Assembly (NCBI GenBank): GCA_005223095.1
Contig: NJBQ01000010.1
Span: 1 to 40,379 of the forward strand
Origin: Candidatus Aerophobetes bacterium Ae_b3a
GTDB lineage: Bacteria > Aerophobota > Aerophobia > Aerophobales > AE-B3A
Direction: 5' to 3'
DNA: 40,379 bases
The notes under the pieces were generated by a model. That model made no database searches. It was not told the DNA's origin and saw only the letters and a list, made by a program, of their open reading frames with translations. The position numbers were made by a program, and so were the translations under genes. Positions within the stretch are counted from its first letter, which is position 1. Every line of letters begins with the position of its first letter. Shown piece by piece: positions 1-7,475 of the stretch.

Positions 1-49
1 TGGGGGGAGCAGGCCGAAGGCCGTTGAGGGGGGATGTTTCCCCCTTCAA
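1..49. repeat. G-run hairpin repeat, copy 1
   Basis: Positions 2-49 match 8945-8992 almost base for base. The element holds a small GGCC(GAA)GGCC hairpin and then a larger one, TTGAGGGGGG with a 6-base loop and CCCCCTTCAA (one G.T pair in this copy). The flanks of the two copies are unrelated, so this is a dispersed intergenic repeat. Its role is unknown; it could act as a terminator on either strand but has no T tract. The left edge may lie outside the window. Confidence 0.7.
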
Positions 50-107
50 AGTCTTTTATATCTTTCCCGAAACGAGAAGCTGAGTAGAAAGAATAAGAAG
101 CTACTAT

Positions 108-141
108 ACAGCGACGGAAGAAATTGTGGTGAGACACTTTT
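108..141 (+). repeat. ACAGYGACGGAAGAAATT element, copy 1
   Basis: The stretch ACAGCGACGGAAGAAATT followed by a GAGACACTT-like tail recurs at 5595-5629 and, more diverged, at 29409-29444. The two later copies directly follow the right arm of a GTGAATG-type hairpin; this one stands alone. It runs into the TTGACA of the queH promoter. Function unknown. Confidence 0.5.
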
Positions 142-168
142 TGACAATTGCTTGAAAAGTGCTATTTT
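141..168 (+). promoter_or_regulatory. Probable sigma70-type promoter of queH
   Basis: A perfect TTGACA at 141-146 is followed after 16 bases by TATTTT at 163-168. Transcription would start near 176, about 22 bases before the chosen queH ATG at 198. This argues against the longer queH reading from GTG 159, which would begin inside the promoter. Confidence 0.5.
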
Positions 169-197
169 GGCCATTAACTAGAAAGAGAAGATTTTCT

Positions 198-749
198 ATG
201 AAGATTCTTGTTCATATCTGTTGTGCTCCCTGTGCTGTTTATCCTTTTTTTAAATTAAAGCATGATTTTGAAGAGGTAATGGGTTTTTGGTATAATCCTA
301 ATATTCATCCTTTTTTAGAGTACCAAAGACGACTGGAAGCAGTAAGGGTTCTAGCGAAAAAGGAAGAAGTGAGAGTTATTTACAAGGATGAGTATGACAT
401 AAAAAAATTTCTTCGCCAGGTAGTATATCGAGAGTCACAGCGGTGTCTTTTCTGCTACTATGAGCGCCTGGAAAAAACAGCCATCTTTGCCCGTCGAGGG
501 GAATTTGACTATTTTAGCTCTACACTGTTCTTATCTCCTCACCAGGATCAAGAATTACTTAAAACCGTAATAGAGACAATAAGTAAGAAATATAGGATTA
601 AGCCCTATTTAGAAAGAATAGAAGGAGGATGGCAAAGGAGCATAGAACTTTCCAAGAAGATGAAGTTATACCGTCAAGAATATTGTGGCTGTATTTATAG
701 CGAGGAAGAAAGATATAGAAAAAAATACCAGGAGAAGAGAAATAGATAG
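198..749 (+). CDS. queH: Epoxyqueuosine reductase QueH (DUF208)
   Basis: Catalyses the last step of queuosine synthesis, reducing epoxyqueuosine in tRNA to queuosine; QueH is the non-cobalamin alternative to QueG. The 183-residue protein opens with the family start MKILVHICCAPC (Cys 8, 9 and 12). It has a second pair CLFC at about 83-86 and CGC near 163-165, the set of Cys expected for its iron-sulfur and metal sites. The ATG at 198 is preferred over the in-frame GTG at 159 because family homology starts here, AAGAGAAG lies upstream, and the promoter covers the earlier start. Its 3' end overlaps the reading frame of proB if proB starts at GTG 685. No other queuosine gene is in the window. Confidence 0.9.
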   Translation: MKILVHICCAPCAVYPFFKLKHDFEEVMGFWYNPNIHPFLEYQRRLEAVRVLAKKEEVRVIYKDEYDIKKFLRQVVYRESQRCLFCYYERLEKTAIFARRGEFDYFSSTLFLSPHQDQELLKTVIETISKKYRIKPYLERIEGGWQRSIELSKKMKLYRQEYCGCIYSEEERYRKKYQEKRNR

Positions 750-1863
750 AGACACTATTATTGCTTCTGCAAATAGAATAACCATTAAAGTAGGCAGTAG
801 TCTTTTGCTAAAGGAAAAGGGGGACCTCGATCTCCATTTTTTGGAAAGATTGAGCCAGAATATTGCTGCTCTAATTAGTAAAGGCAAAGAGGTTATTTTG
901 GTTAGTTCAGGAGCTATTGGCTTAGGGAGGCAGGAACTCAATATAAGAAAAAGAAGCAACAGTATCTCCTTTAAACAGACTCTGGCCAGCATAGGGCAGG
1001 CCCGTTTGATGAATATTTATTATCGGCTTTTTCAACAATATAATCTTTTAGTGGGTCAAATACTTTTAAGTGGAGTTGACCTTTCTCGGCGTTCTTCCTA
1101 TCTCAATGCTCGCAACACTTTTCTCACCCTGCTTAAATTTAAGATTATTCCTGTTGTAAACGAAAATGACACTGTGGCCGTGGAAGAGATTAAATTTGGT
1201 GACAATGATACTCTTTCTGCGTTGGTAGCTGGATTAGTAGATGCAAACCTTCTGATAATCTTCTCCGACATAGAAGGTCTATATACCTCTGACCCCAGGA
1301 CGAATTCAGAGGCAAAATTAATCAAAGAGGTGGATGATATAGATGAAAAAATAGAGAAAATATCCTTGAGCGCATCAATAGAGGGAAGGGTAGGGGGAAT
1401 GCAGACCAAGATTAAAGCAGCCAAAATAGCTACTCGCTCTGGTATTCCGGTAATAATAGGAGGAGGAGAGAGAAACTTTTTGGGGAGAATTTTTGCCGGG
1501 GAAGAAAGAGGGACCCTCTTCTTGCCTAAAAAAGATGGTCTGACTTCTCGTAAAAAATGGATCGCTTATGCACATCTTCTGGCCGGTACTATTGTTGTAG
1601 ACGATGGCGCTAAAAGAGCTTTAATAGTGGAAGGAAAGAGTCTTCTCGCGGCGGGAATAATTGAAATAACAGGAAACTTTCAAGTAGGAGATTCTGTAAG
1701 CTTATTAGATATGAATAGTGAGGAGTTTGCCCGAGGTATAGTACATTATTCCTCAAAGGAGCTGAAAAAGATAAAGGGAACAAAAAGCTCACTCATTGAA
1801 AAGCAGCTAGGATATAAGTATTACGATGAGGTTGTCCACCGCGACAACCTGGTAATATTGTAG
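685..1863 (+). CDS. proB: Glutamate 5-kinase with C-terminal PUA domain
   Basis: Phosphorylates glutamate with ATP as the first step of proline synthesis. The kinase domain shows IKVGSSLLL near residue 33, LVSSGAIGLG, the NENDTVAVEEIKFGDND substrate and phosphate region, FSDIEGLY and GGMQTKIKAA. A PUA domain covers roughly the last 85 residues (from about LAGTIVVDDGAK). The start is unclear. GTG 685 lies 65 bases inside queH with no clear ribosome site, while a good AGGAG at 730-734 points at an ATA codon at 742, and no ATG, GTG or TTG follows in frame before the homologous core. The true N-terminus is therefore uncertain by about 20 residues. proA is not adjacent. The gene ends 1 base from the stop of era on the other strand, leaving no room for a terminator. 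Confidence 0.92.
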   Translation: MAVFIARKKDIEKNTRRREIDRDTIIASANRITIKVGSSLLLKEKGDLDLHFLERLSQNIAALISKGKEVILVSSGAIGLGRQELNIRKRSNSISFKQTLASIGQARLMNIYYRLFQQYNLLVGQILLSGVDLSRRSSYLNARNTFLTLLKFKIIPVVNENDTVAVEEIKFGDNDTLSALVAGLVDANLLIIFSDIEGLYTSDPRTNSEAKLIKEVDDIDEKIEKISLSASIEGRVGGMQTKIKAAKIATRSGIPVIIGGGERNFLGRIFAGEERGTLFLPKKDGLTSRKKWIAYAHLLAGTIVVDDGAKRALIVEGKSLLAAGIIEITGNFQVGDSVSLLDMNSEEFARGIVHYSSKELKKIKGTKSSLIEKQLGYKYYDEVVHRDNLVIL

Positions 1864-1864
1864 C

Positions 1865-2764
1865 TTATAAAGTGTATCCCATTTCCTTAAAGGATTTCTT
1901 CTGCCTTCGCCAATTCTTCTTTACTCCTACCCAGAGATCCAGATAGACATGACATCCCAGTCGTTTTTCTATCTCTTTTCGCGCCAGACTGCCAATCTTT
2001 TTAATCATCTTTCCTGAGTTACCGATGAGAATACCTTTTTGAGATTTTTGCTCTACATAAATAACTACACGAATATAAATTGGCCCTTCCTCTCTCTCTT
2101 CAAATTGGCTCACTTTGACCATAGTTGAATAAGGAATTTCTGCCCGGGTAAGGATAAATATTTGTTCTCTAACTAATTCTGATACTAAAATGCGTTCAGG
2201 CTGATCAGTGGTAAAGTCGCCAGGATAATAAATTGAATGATAGGGAAGGCGTTGGATTATCTCACCCATTAAGATAGAGAGATTGGTTCCTTTCTTGGCA
2301 GAGACAGGGATTATACGATCAAAGAGAAAAAGGTCTAAATAGTTTTTTTTTAATGATTCTAACTGTGATTCCTTGATTTTGTCTATTTTATTAATGATTA
2401 AAAAGGCTGGTTTATTTAGTTTTTTCAGCTTTTGTAAAACAAATCTGTCTTCCTCGTAAATAGAAAAAGGTTCTACCATTATAGCTATTATATCTGTGCC
2501 CTCTAAGCTCTTTAATGCTTCTCGTACTATATGTCTGTCCACCAGTGTCCTGGTTTTATTAAGACTGATTATCCCCGGTGTATCCAAAAAAATTACCTGG
2601 GCTTCGTCGAAGGTAACTATTCCCTTAATAATGTTTCGTGTGGTTTGTGGTCGTGGGGAAACAATAGCTATCTTTTCTCCTATCAACTGATTAATCAGAG
2701 TTGATTTTCCTACATTCGGCTTGCCTATAAGTGTAACAAATCCGGCTTTGAAGTTGTTTTTCAT
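1865..2764 (-). CDS. era: GTPase Era
   Basis: Ribosome-associated GTPase that binds the 3' end of 16S rRNA and helps 30S maturation. The GTPase domain shows the P-loop GKPNVGKST, switch region RPQTTRN, DTPG and NKID, in order. The C-terminal KH domain has GNSGKMIKKIG and ends in LWVGVKKNWR. At 299 residues it has the usual Era length. ATG 2764 (MKNNFKAGFVTLIG) is chosen over an upstream TTG at 2788, which lies inside the repeat between era and glnA. No strong ribosome site is visible for either. It is the last gene of the ispE-spoVG-glnA-era run, 129 bases after glnA across a large hairpin. Confidence 0.95.
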   Translation of the reverse strand: MKNNFKAGFVTLIGKPNVGKSTLINQLIGEKIAIVSPRPQTTRNIIKGIVTFDEAQVIFLDTPGIISLNKTRTLVDRHIVREALKSLEGTDIIAIMVEPFSIYEEDRFVLQKLKKLNKPAFLIINKIDKIKESQLESLKKNYLDLFLFDRIIPVSAKKGTNLSILMGEIIQRLPYHSIYYPGDFTTDQPERILVSELVREQIFILTRAEIPYSTMVKVSQFEEREEGPIYIRVVIYVEQKSQKGILIGNSGKMIKKIGSLARKEIEKRLGCHVYLDLWVGVKKNWRRQKKSFKEMGYTL

Positions 2765-2770
2765 AATAGC

Positions 2771-2891
2771 TAAAAATTTAAAGCGCAAAGCTAAAAGCCA
2801 TAATTCAAAATTTAGAACTTTTGAGTTTTAGGTTATGGTTTTTCGTTTTACGCTTTTCGCTTTGCGTTTTTTCTATACGCTATACGCTGTC
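2771..2891. repeat. Heptad-repeat inverted element between glnA and era
   Basis: Read on the plus strand, 2830-2867 is a run of 7-base units (GGTTATG, GTTTTTC, GTTTTAC, GCTTTTC, GCTTTGC). These pair with AAAGCGCAAAGC, AAAGCCATAA and TTCAAAA in 2780-2810. A second small array, CTATACG CTATACG CTG, follows at 2873-2889 and matches the unit family seen at 8469 and 12729. In the RNA of the minus-strand operon this would be a large stem-loop in the era leader. Confidence 0.6.
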
Positions 2892-2893
2892 TT

Positions 2894-4234
2894 TTAGAGG
2901 ATGGGTAGATATTGTTCCAATTCATACGAGGTAACGCGAGAACGATAATTCTCCCACTCTATTCGCTTATTCTCTATGAGCTTAAAGAAGAGAGGCTCAC
3001 CTAGTGTTTCCTTTAGCCAAACGCTCTCTTCAGCTACTTTTATAGCCTGCCACAGATTCTCCGGAAGTTGCCCGATACCCTTTTTTTTCCTTTCTTCTCC
3101 GCTCATCTTATATACGTTTGTTTTTACAGGCTCTACAATATCATATTCTTTCTCTATCCCTTCCAGCCCTGCTGATAGCGTCACTGCAAAGGAGAGATAA
3201 GGATTGCAGGCAGGATCAGGAGATCTTAATTCCACTCGAGTAGCTGTTTCTTTGTCTGGTTTATAAAGAGGAACTCTGATTAGGTCCGAACGATTTTTCA
3301 GGGCCCAGGACAGATATGTAGGAGCCTCATAGCCGGGTACTAATCTCTTATAAGAATTCACCCATTGATTAGTGATTAGTGTAAATTCAGAAGCATGTCT
3401 CAATAAGCCGGCGATATACCTTTTAGCTATTTTAGAGAGATGCCACTCATCTTGAGAATCAAAGAAAACATTTGCTTTATCTTTAAAAAGAGACTGATGA
3501 ATATGCATACCGCTTCCATTTTCCCCAAAAAGCGGCTTAGGCATAAAGGTAGCATAAAGATTGTTTTTTAAAGCAATCTCTTTAATCATCAAGCGAGCGG
3601 TCATAGTATTGTCAGCCATATTTAGAGCATCAGTGTATTTCAAATCAATCTCATGTTGACTAGGAGCTACTTCGTGGTGAGAACATTCAACTTCTATATT
3701 CATATTCTTAAGAGTAAGAACTGTCTCTCGACGAAAGTCGCTGGCTACATCCCGTGGCGTGAGATCAAAATATCCCCCTTTATCCAGTCCTTGGGGAGGC
3801 ACTTGAGAAGACTGAAAGTAGAAATACTCTAGTTCCGGTCCTACGTAGAAGGTATATCCGATGTCAGAAGCCCTTTTTAAGTTCTTTTTTAGCACATAGC
3901 GTGGATCCTCGGCATAGGGATTTCCATCCGGCTTCAGAATATCACAGAACATCTTTGCCATAACTCCTAACTGATTAGAAGAAGAAGGCATCAAGGAGAA
4001 GGTGGAAGGATCAGGCATGGCAATCATATCGCTTTCTTCAATACGAGCAAATCCCTCGATAGAAGAACCATCAAAACCAACTCCTTCTTCTAACGCCGCT
4101 TCGAGTCCTTCCACAGTGATAGCAAAGCTCTTCAGGAATCCTAATATATCAGTGAACCACAGACGAATGAATTCCACTTTTCTCATTTTTACTTCTTCAA
4201 GTACCCATTCTTTATTTTTTATCTGCATATTCAT
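2894..4234 (-). CDS. glnA: Glutamine synthetase, type I-alpha
   Basis: Makes glutamine from glutamate, ammonia and ATP in the cytoplasm. The 446-residue protein has the N-terminal beta-grasp region with LWFTDILG, the latch-like FDGSSIEGF, the metal and glutamate site VGPELEYFYF, the ATP site GSGMHIHQSLF, the NSYKRLVPG segment with YEAP, and RVELRSPDPACNPYL. The length and the lack of the extra segment carrying the adenylylated Tyr fit the GSI-alpha class, which is controlled by feedback or repressors rather than adenylylation. ATG 4234 has AAGAGT upstream; a second ATG two codons on is possible. It sits 35 bases downstream of spoVG in the same direction. No PII or GlnR gene is adjacent. Confidence 0.95.
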   Translation of the reverse strand: MNMQIKNKEWVLEEVKMRKVEFIRLWFTDILGFLKSFAITVEGLEAALEEGVGFDGSSIEGFARIEESDMIAMPDPSTFSLMPSSSNQLGVMAKMFCDILKPDGNPYAEDPRYVLKKNLKRASDIGYTFYVGPELEYFYFQSSQVPPQGLDKGGYFDLTPRDVASDFRRETVLTLKNMNIEVECSHHEVAPSQHEIDLKYTDALNMADNTMTARLMIKEIALKNNLYATFMPKPLFGENGSGMHIHQSLFKDKANVFFDSQDEWHLSKIAKRYIAGLLRHASEFTLITNQWVNSYKRLVPGYEAPTYLSWALKNRSDLIRVPLYKPDKETATRVELRSPDPACNPYLSFAVTLSAGLEGIEKEYDIVEPVKTNVYKMSGEERKKKGIGQLPENLWQAIKVAEESVWLKETLGEPLFFKLIENKRIEWENYRSRVTSYELEQYLPIL

Positions 4235-4269
4235 ACTCTTTCTTAATTTAGTAGGCTGAGCAGTATCAA

Positions 4270-4524
4270 TTATTCTTCCCGTGTGTATTCTTCAATGATC
4301 TCCTTTTGGATTGTTTCCCTCAACTCTTCATTGAGGGGATAAGCAGTATCTATATATTCTCCATTGGGCAGCTTGCGAGAGGGCATAGCTACAAAAGGTC
4401 CGTTTTTCCCCTCGATGACTTTCAATCCATGAATACGAAAAGAATCATCAAATGTAACTGTTGCCCAGGCCTTGAATTTTTCCTTACCCTCAACTTTCCT
4501 TATTTTAACTTCCGAAATTCTCAC
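4270..4524 (-). CDS. spoVG: SpoVG family protein
   Basis: Small nucleic-acid-binding regulator (84 residues) that in Firmicutes and spirochaetes affects division, capsule and virulence gene expression. The sequence opens MRISEVKIRKVEG and contains FDDSFRIHGLKVIEG, FVAMPSRKLPNGEYIDTAYPL and an acidic C-terminal helix, all family hallmarks. It starts at GTG 4524, behind a very strong AAGGAGG that lies in the last codons of ispE; only 1 base separates the two genes, so translation is likely coupled. ispE-spoVG proximity is also known from Bacillus. Presence here says nothing firm about sporulation, because SpoVG occurs widely in non-spore formers. Confidence 0.93.
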   Translation of the reverse strand: MRISEVKIRKVEGKEKFKAWATVTFDDSFRIHGLKVIEGKNGPFVAMPSRKLPNGEYIDTAYPLNEELRETIQKEIIEEYTREE

Positions 4525-4525
4525 T

Positions 4526-5398
4526 CTAGACCTCCTTAAGACTTCTATCTATAGGTTGGACTAAATAACCCCTTCCCATCCCTTTCAGTTTGCTGAGGAT
4601 CTCTTGCCCCTTCTGTCTATCTTCTACTATAGCAAAAACAGTAGAGCCGCTTCCTGTCATCAAAGCTCCTCTCGCTCCCGCCTCTTTCATCTTCTCTTTA
4701 ACTGACCCTACCAGGGGAAATCTGTCTAAAACCACCTCCTCTAATTTATTATATAGCAAATTGCTTATCCCAAGTAAACCCTCTTTTCTAATTGATTCTG
4801 CCAGAAGTCTAGCACTTAATTTTTTCTCTGTCAATCCAATTCTTACTCTTTCATATACCCAGGCAGTAGAAATAGGAACGGTTGGGTCTAACAGAACCAA
4901 CCATCCATTTTTCAGAGGAGGAAGAGGAATAAGAACTTCTCCCTTGCCTCGTACTAGAGATGTTCCTCCTTGTAAACAAAAGGGAATATCGGCTCCCAGT
5001 GAACCAGCCCATTCCTTAAGGTCGGAGAGTAGGATATCTGACTGAAAAAGCCTATTCATTCCCCATAAAGTAGCTGCAGCATCAGCGCTACCTCCTCCCA
5101 ATCCCGCTTTTACGGGAATAGCCTTGTGAATTTCTATCTCTAAGCCTTTGTTCAAATTAGCCTTTTGCAAAAATAATTTCGCCGTCTTATAACAAATGTT
5201 TTCTCTATTTGCAGGAACATCAGATTCATTAGACAAAATTCTAATTCCTTGCTTTAAAGCTCTCAAGGTAAGTCTATCATATAAGCTTATTGATTGCATT
5301 ATGGATTCAATTTCATGGTAACCGTCATTGCGTTTTCCCAATATATTCAAGTAAAGATTAATTTTAGCTGCTACCCGCAGTGTGACTTTTTCAGTCAT
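4526..5398 (-). CDS. ispE: 4-diphosphocytidyl-2-C-methyl-D-erythritol kinase
   Basis: GHMP kinase of the MEP isoprenoid pathway; it phosphorylates the 2-hydroxyl of CDP-methylerythritol. The 290-residue protein has AKINLYLNILGKRNDGYHEI at the N-terminus, the ATP-binding GHMP loop PVKAGLGGGSADAAA near residues 92-106, and the C-terminal MTGSGSTVFAI motif. ATG 5398 agrees with the family start (TEKVTLRVAAKINL). The nearest purine-rich stretch, GGGAGG, is about 18 bases upstream, so the ribosome site is weak. It is the first gene of the minus-strand run. Other MEP genes are not in the window. Confidence 0.94.
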   Translation of the reverse strand: MTEKVTLRVAAKINLYLNILGKRNDGYHEIESIMQSISLYDRLTLRALKQGIRILSNESDVPANRENICYKTAKLFLQKANLNKGLEIEIHKAIPVKAGLGGGSADAAATLWGMNRLFQSDILLSDLKEWAGSLGADIPFCLQGGTSLVRGKGEVLIPLPPLKNGWLVLLDPTVPISTAWVYERVRIGLTEKKLSARLLAESIRKEGLLGISNLLYNKLEEVVLDRFPLVGSVKEKMKEAGARGALMTGSGSTVFAIVEDRQKGQEILSKLKGMGRGYLVQPIDRSLKEV

Positions 5399-5498
5399 TT
5401 GCTTTTTGTGGTTGTCCTCCCAATTTCTTGTTGATGAACTAGTAAATTATATGGTGTACCGAAGGACATTCTTTGAAGAAGCCTTATAGGAGCAAAAT

Positions 5499-5590
5499 CG
5501 TGAATAGTGAATGGTGAATAGTGAATCGCAAACAAGAAAATAAATGATTGTAGGGTTTGGTTGTTTGCGATTCACGAAATACGATTCACC
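5499..5590. repeat. Heptad hairpin, GTGAATG type
   Basis: The left arm at 5499-5535 is built of GTGAATA/GTGAATG/GTGAATC units; the right arm at 5560-5590 carries CGATTCACGAAATACGATTC and CACC. The inner stem GTGAATCGCAAACAA pairs perfectly with TTGTTTGCGATTCAC across a 25-base loop. Members with the same unit occur at 19961, 25467 and 29321. Confidence 0.85.
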
Positions 5591-5594
5591 AGAT

Positions 5595-5629
5595 ACAGTG
5601 ACGGAAGAAATTATCCTGAGGTATTTCTT
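5595..5629 (+). repeat. ACAGYGACGGAAGAAATT element, copy 2
   Basis: ACAGTGACGGAAGAAATT and then CCTGAGGTATTTCTT, directly after the right arm of the GTGAATG hairpin. It matches 108-141 closely and 29409-29444 loosely. Confidence 0.55.
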
Positions 5630-5740
5630 CACAGATAGTCTATTTCCTTAAAAGTAAGAAAACGCTCGATTTTTCCAGGTTAAGCCGACCCAACTTCTTC
5701 TATTATAATTATTAGAATCACTTTTGTAAAATGAAACAAA

Positions 5741-5829
5741 TTATGAATAGTTCATAGTTCATCGATAGCAGGAATAGAGGTCATAGTCAAGAGATTTAAT
5801 CAATGAACAACGAACTACGAACAATGAAT
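5741..5829. repeat. Heptad hairpin, GTTCATA type
   Basis: The left arm (ATAGTTCATAGTTCATC, within 5741-5764) pairs with the right arm CAATGAACAACGAACTACGA and following bases (5801-5829). Both arms are arrays of 7-base units, GTTCATA on one side and GAACTAC/GAACAAT on the other. The loop is about 37 bases. Confidence 0.8.
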
Positions 5830-5853
5830 ATTTCTTGACATAGAGGAGAGCAT

Positions 5854-6225
5854 GTGATAGTTTTAGTAACAACTGAAGCAGATAAAACAGGAAGGAAGGA
5901 AGAGCGTGGCTGTTTTGTTTGTATAGATTGGGGATTTTTTCCTGTTATCTTCCTTCATCTTTGGCCTATTTGGATAGCTGAAAGATTAGCTGATTTTTGT
6001 TTTCTCTTTCCTGCAGGCAAAATTAAGTCATACAAAGGGCGGCTGATAATTTTATTCAAATTGTGCCGGACTGTCTTTATCATTATCTGGATTATTGCTT
6101 TCTGGGAGAAGCCAAAATCCTATCTCGTATCTGGTCGCTCGTTGCTCAAAGAGAAGAGAAAAGGATCCAGGTTTCATATACTCGATACTGGTATCCTCTC
6201 CACACAGGGGAGAGGATTAAGGTGA
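5854..6225 (+). CDS. Hypothetical hydrophobic ORF, possibly a gene remnant
   Basis: A 123-codon ORF from GTG 5854 with a good GAGGAG five bases upstream. I do not recognise a domain. Two hydrophobic stretches are visible: about residues 24-40 (DWGFFPVIFLHLWPIWIAER) and about 65-83 (LIILFKLCRTVFIIIWIIAF). The segment around WIAERLADFCFLF faintly recalls the start of LpxL-type acyltransferases, but nothing else supports that. The last 15 codons are made by a palindromic repeat (6193-6217), so the natural end has been lost or the ORF is spurious. It lies upstream of a glycolipid glycosyltransferase. A decayed membrane-protein gene or chance ORF are both possible. Confidence 0.25.
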   Translation: MIVLVTTEADKTGRKEERGCFVCIDWGFFPVIFLHLWPIWIAERLADFCFLFPAGKIKSYKGRLIILFKLCRTVFIIIWIIAFWEKPKSYLVSGRSLLKEKRKGSRFHILDTGILSTQGRGLR

Positions 6226-6234
6226 GGGGAACAA
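6193..6234. repeat. CCTCTCC/GGAGAGG palindromic repeat
   Basis: ATCCTCTCC (6193-6201) and GGAGAGGAT (6209-6217) form a 9-bp stem, followed by TAAGGTGAGGGGA. Palindromes of this wording (CCTCACC..TTAATCCTCTCC) are, from my recollection, scattered in many unrelated bacterial genomes and metagenome bins. Only one copy is in this window. Confidence 0.55.
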
Positions 6235-6296
6235 TTTGTCATTCATTCTCTTACCGATGAACTATGAACTAACCGCTAATTGTAAAGAGTTGAAAA

Positions 6297-7448
6297 ATGA
6301 AAGGACCGCATAGAAAGTTGAGAGTTCTTCTTTTGTATATGGCTGCTGCTACTGGTCACAGACAGGCGGCAGAAGCTATCAGACAGGCACTAAAGGAATT
6401 CTATCCTGAAGTAGAAATAAGAAGTGAGAATCTATTTCGTCATGGAAACTCTCTGGTAAGGCGTCTACTAAAAGACCTCTACAATACTGTAATAAAGGTA
6501 ACCCCTTGGTTTTGGAACTTTATCTGGGATAGCAAGGAAATATATTGGTTAACCTACGCATTAACCAATTTGCTATATCGCTTAAATTATTTAAGGCTTT
6601 ACAAAAAAGTATTTCTTCCTTTTAAACCTCAGGTAGTAATATGTACTCATAGCGTAGCTTGTGCCCTATCTTCTGTGATAAAAAGAGTAAAGAAAGAAAA
6701 TTATCTCTTGGCTGCTGTACCTACTGACTTTTGTATTCATCCTTATTGGTTCTACGAAAATGTGGATATATACTTCCTACCTCATAAGGAACTGAAGGAG
6801 AAGCTCATAGGGGAAGGAATTGATCCCAAGAAGATTAGAATCACGGGAATACCTACTTCCCTTAATTTTTCTAAATCTCATAATAGTAAAGAGTTAAAGA
6901 AAAAATGGGAGCTGAAAGAGGGTCTATTTACTATTCTTCTAATGGGAGGGGGGCAGGGGGTAGGTTCACTGCGGGAAATTGTTTTCAGCCTAGACAGCTC
7001 AAACCTTCCTCTCCAATTATTAGTGGTAACGGGGGCCAATAGGCGTTTAAGGAAGGAACTCGAGGGGATTCGAACCAAGATAAGTCTGCCTTTAAGACTC
7101 TTTGGATATACCAGGCAGGTTGATGAATTAATGGAAGTTTCGGATTTATTGATAAGTAAACCGGGAGGACTTACCACTGCTGAAGCATTAGTCAAAGAGC
7201 TTCCTCTAGGAATTGTCGATTCTTTAGCTGGGCAGGAAAGAAGAAATAAGCAACTTCTTCTACGGAAAGAAATTGCCTTTGAGCTAAACAGCAGAGAAGC
7301 CATCATTCGTCTAATAAACAATCTTAAAGACAATTCTTTTGATTTAGAAAGCTGGCGCAAGAGAGCGAGGAAACTGGCTTGTCCTCGAGCAGCCGAGAAA
7401 ATTGCTCAAACGGTAATGGAATCTTCAGATAAGAATCGTCATCAATAA
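6297..7448 (+). CDS. GT28-type glycolipid glycosyltransferase (MGDG synthase/UgtP-like)
   Basis: Likely transfers a sugar from a nucleotide-sugar donor to diacylglycerol or a similar lipid at the inner face of the membrane. The 383-residue protein opens with LRVLLLYMAAATGHRQAAEA, the N-terminal acceptor domain pattern of monogalactosyl- and processive glucosyl-diacylglycerol synthases. The C-terminal GT-B donor domain shows LLMGGGQGVGSLREI, FGYTRQVDELMEVSD and SKPGGLTTAEAL, the last being the GT28 donor-binding signature. There is no signal peptide, and a hydrophobic patch (residues about 65-105) may dock to the membrane. ATG 6297 follows a weak AAGAG. The gene stands alone; donor and acceptor cannot be told from sequence. 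MurG is excluded by the N-terminal pattern. Confidence 0.8.
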   Translation: MKGPHRKLRVLLLYMAAATGHRQAAEAIRQALKEFYPEVEIRSENLFRHGNSLVRRLLKDLYNTVIKVTPWFWNFIWDSKEIYWLTYALTNLLYRLNYLRLYKKVFLPFKPQVVICTHSVACALSSVIKRVKKENYLLAAVPTDFCIHPYWFYENVDIYFLPHKELKEKLIGEGIDPKKIRITGIPTSLNFSKSHNSKELKKKWELKEGLFTILLMGGGQGVGSLREIVFSLDSSNLPLQLLVVTGANRRLRKELEGIRTKISLPLRLFGYTRQVDELMEVSDLLISKPGGLTTAEALVKELPLGIVDSLAGQERRNKQLLLRKEIAFELNSREAIIRLINNLKDNSFDLESWRKRARKLACPRAAEKIAQTVMESSDKNRHQ

Positions 7449-7475
7449 GGCTTAGTGAAAAGGGAATAGTATAGA

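Larger units (their letters stand above)
5399..6296. other. Repeat-rich 0.9-kb gap with one doubtful ORF
   Basis: Between divergent ispE and the glycosyltransferase lie, in order: a GTGAATG-type hairpin (5499-5590), a copy of the ACAGYGACGGAAG element (5595-5629), an AT-rich stretch, a GTTCATA-type hairpin (5741-5829), a weak ORF (5854-6225), a CCTCTCC palindrome (6193-6217) and a lone GTTCATA-type arm (6256-6273). No convincing promoter for either flanking gene was identified. Confidence 0.6.

Noticed and set aside
5835-5840. TTGACA as a promoter -35 box
   Set aside because: A ribosome site and GTG start follow within 14 bases, so there is no room for a -10 and leader of that ORF; the match is probably chance.
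6063-6260. 65-codon ORF in the frame next to the 5854 ORF
   Set aside because: No ribosome site or recognisable sequence; its end is built from repeats. It could only matter as a frameshifted part of the same remnant.
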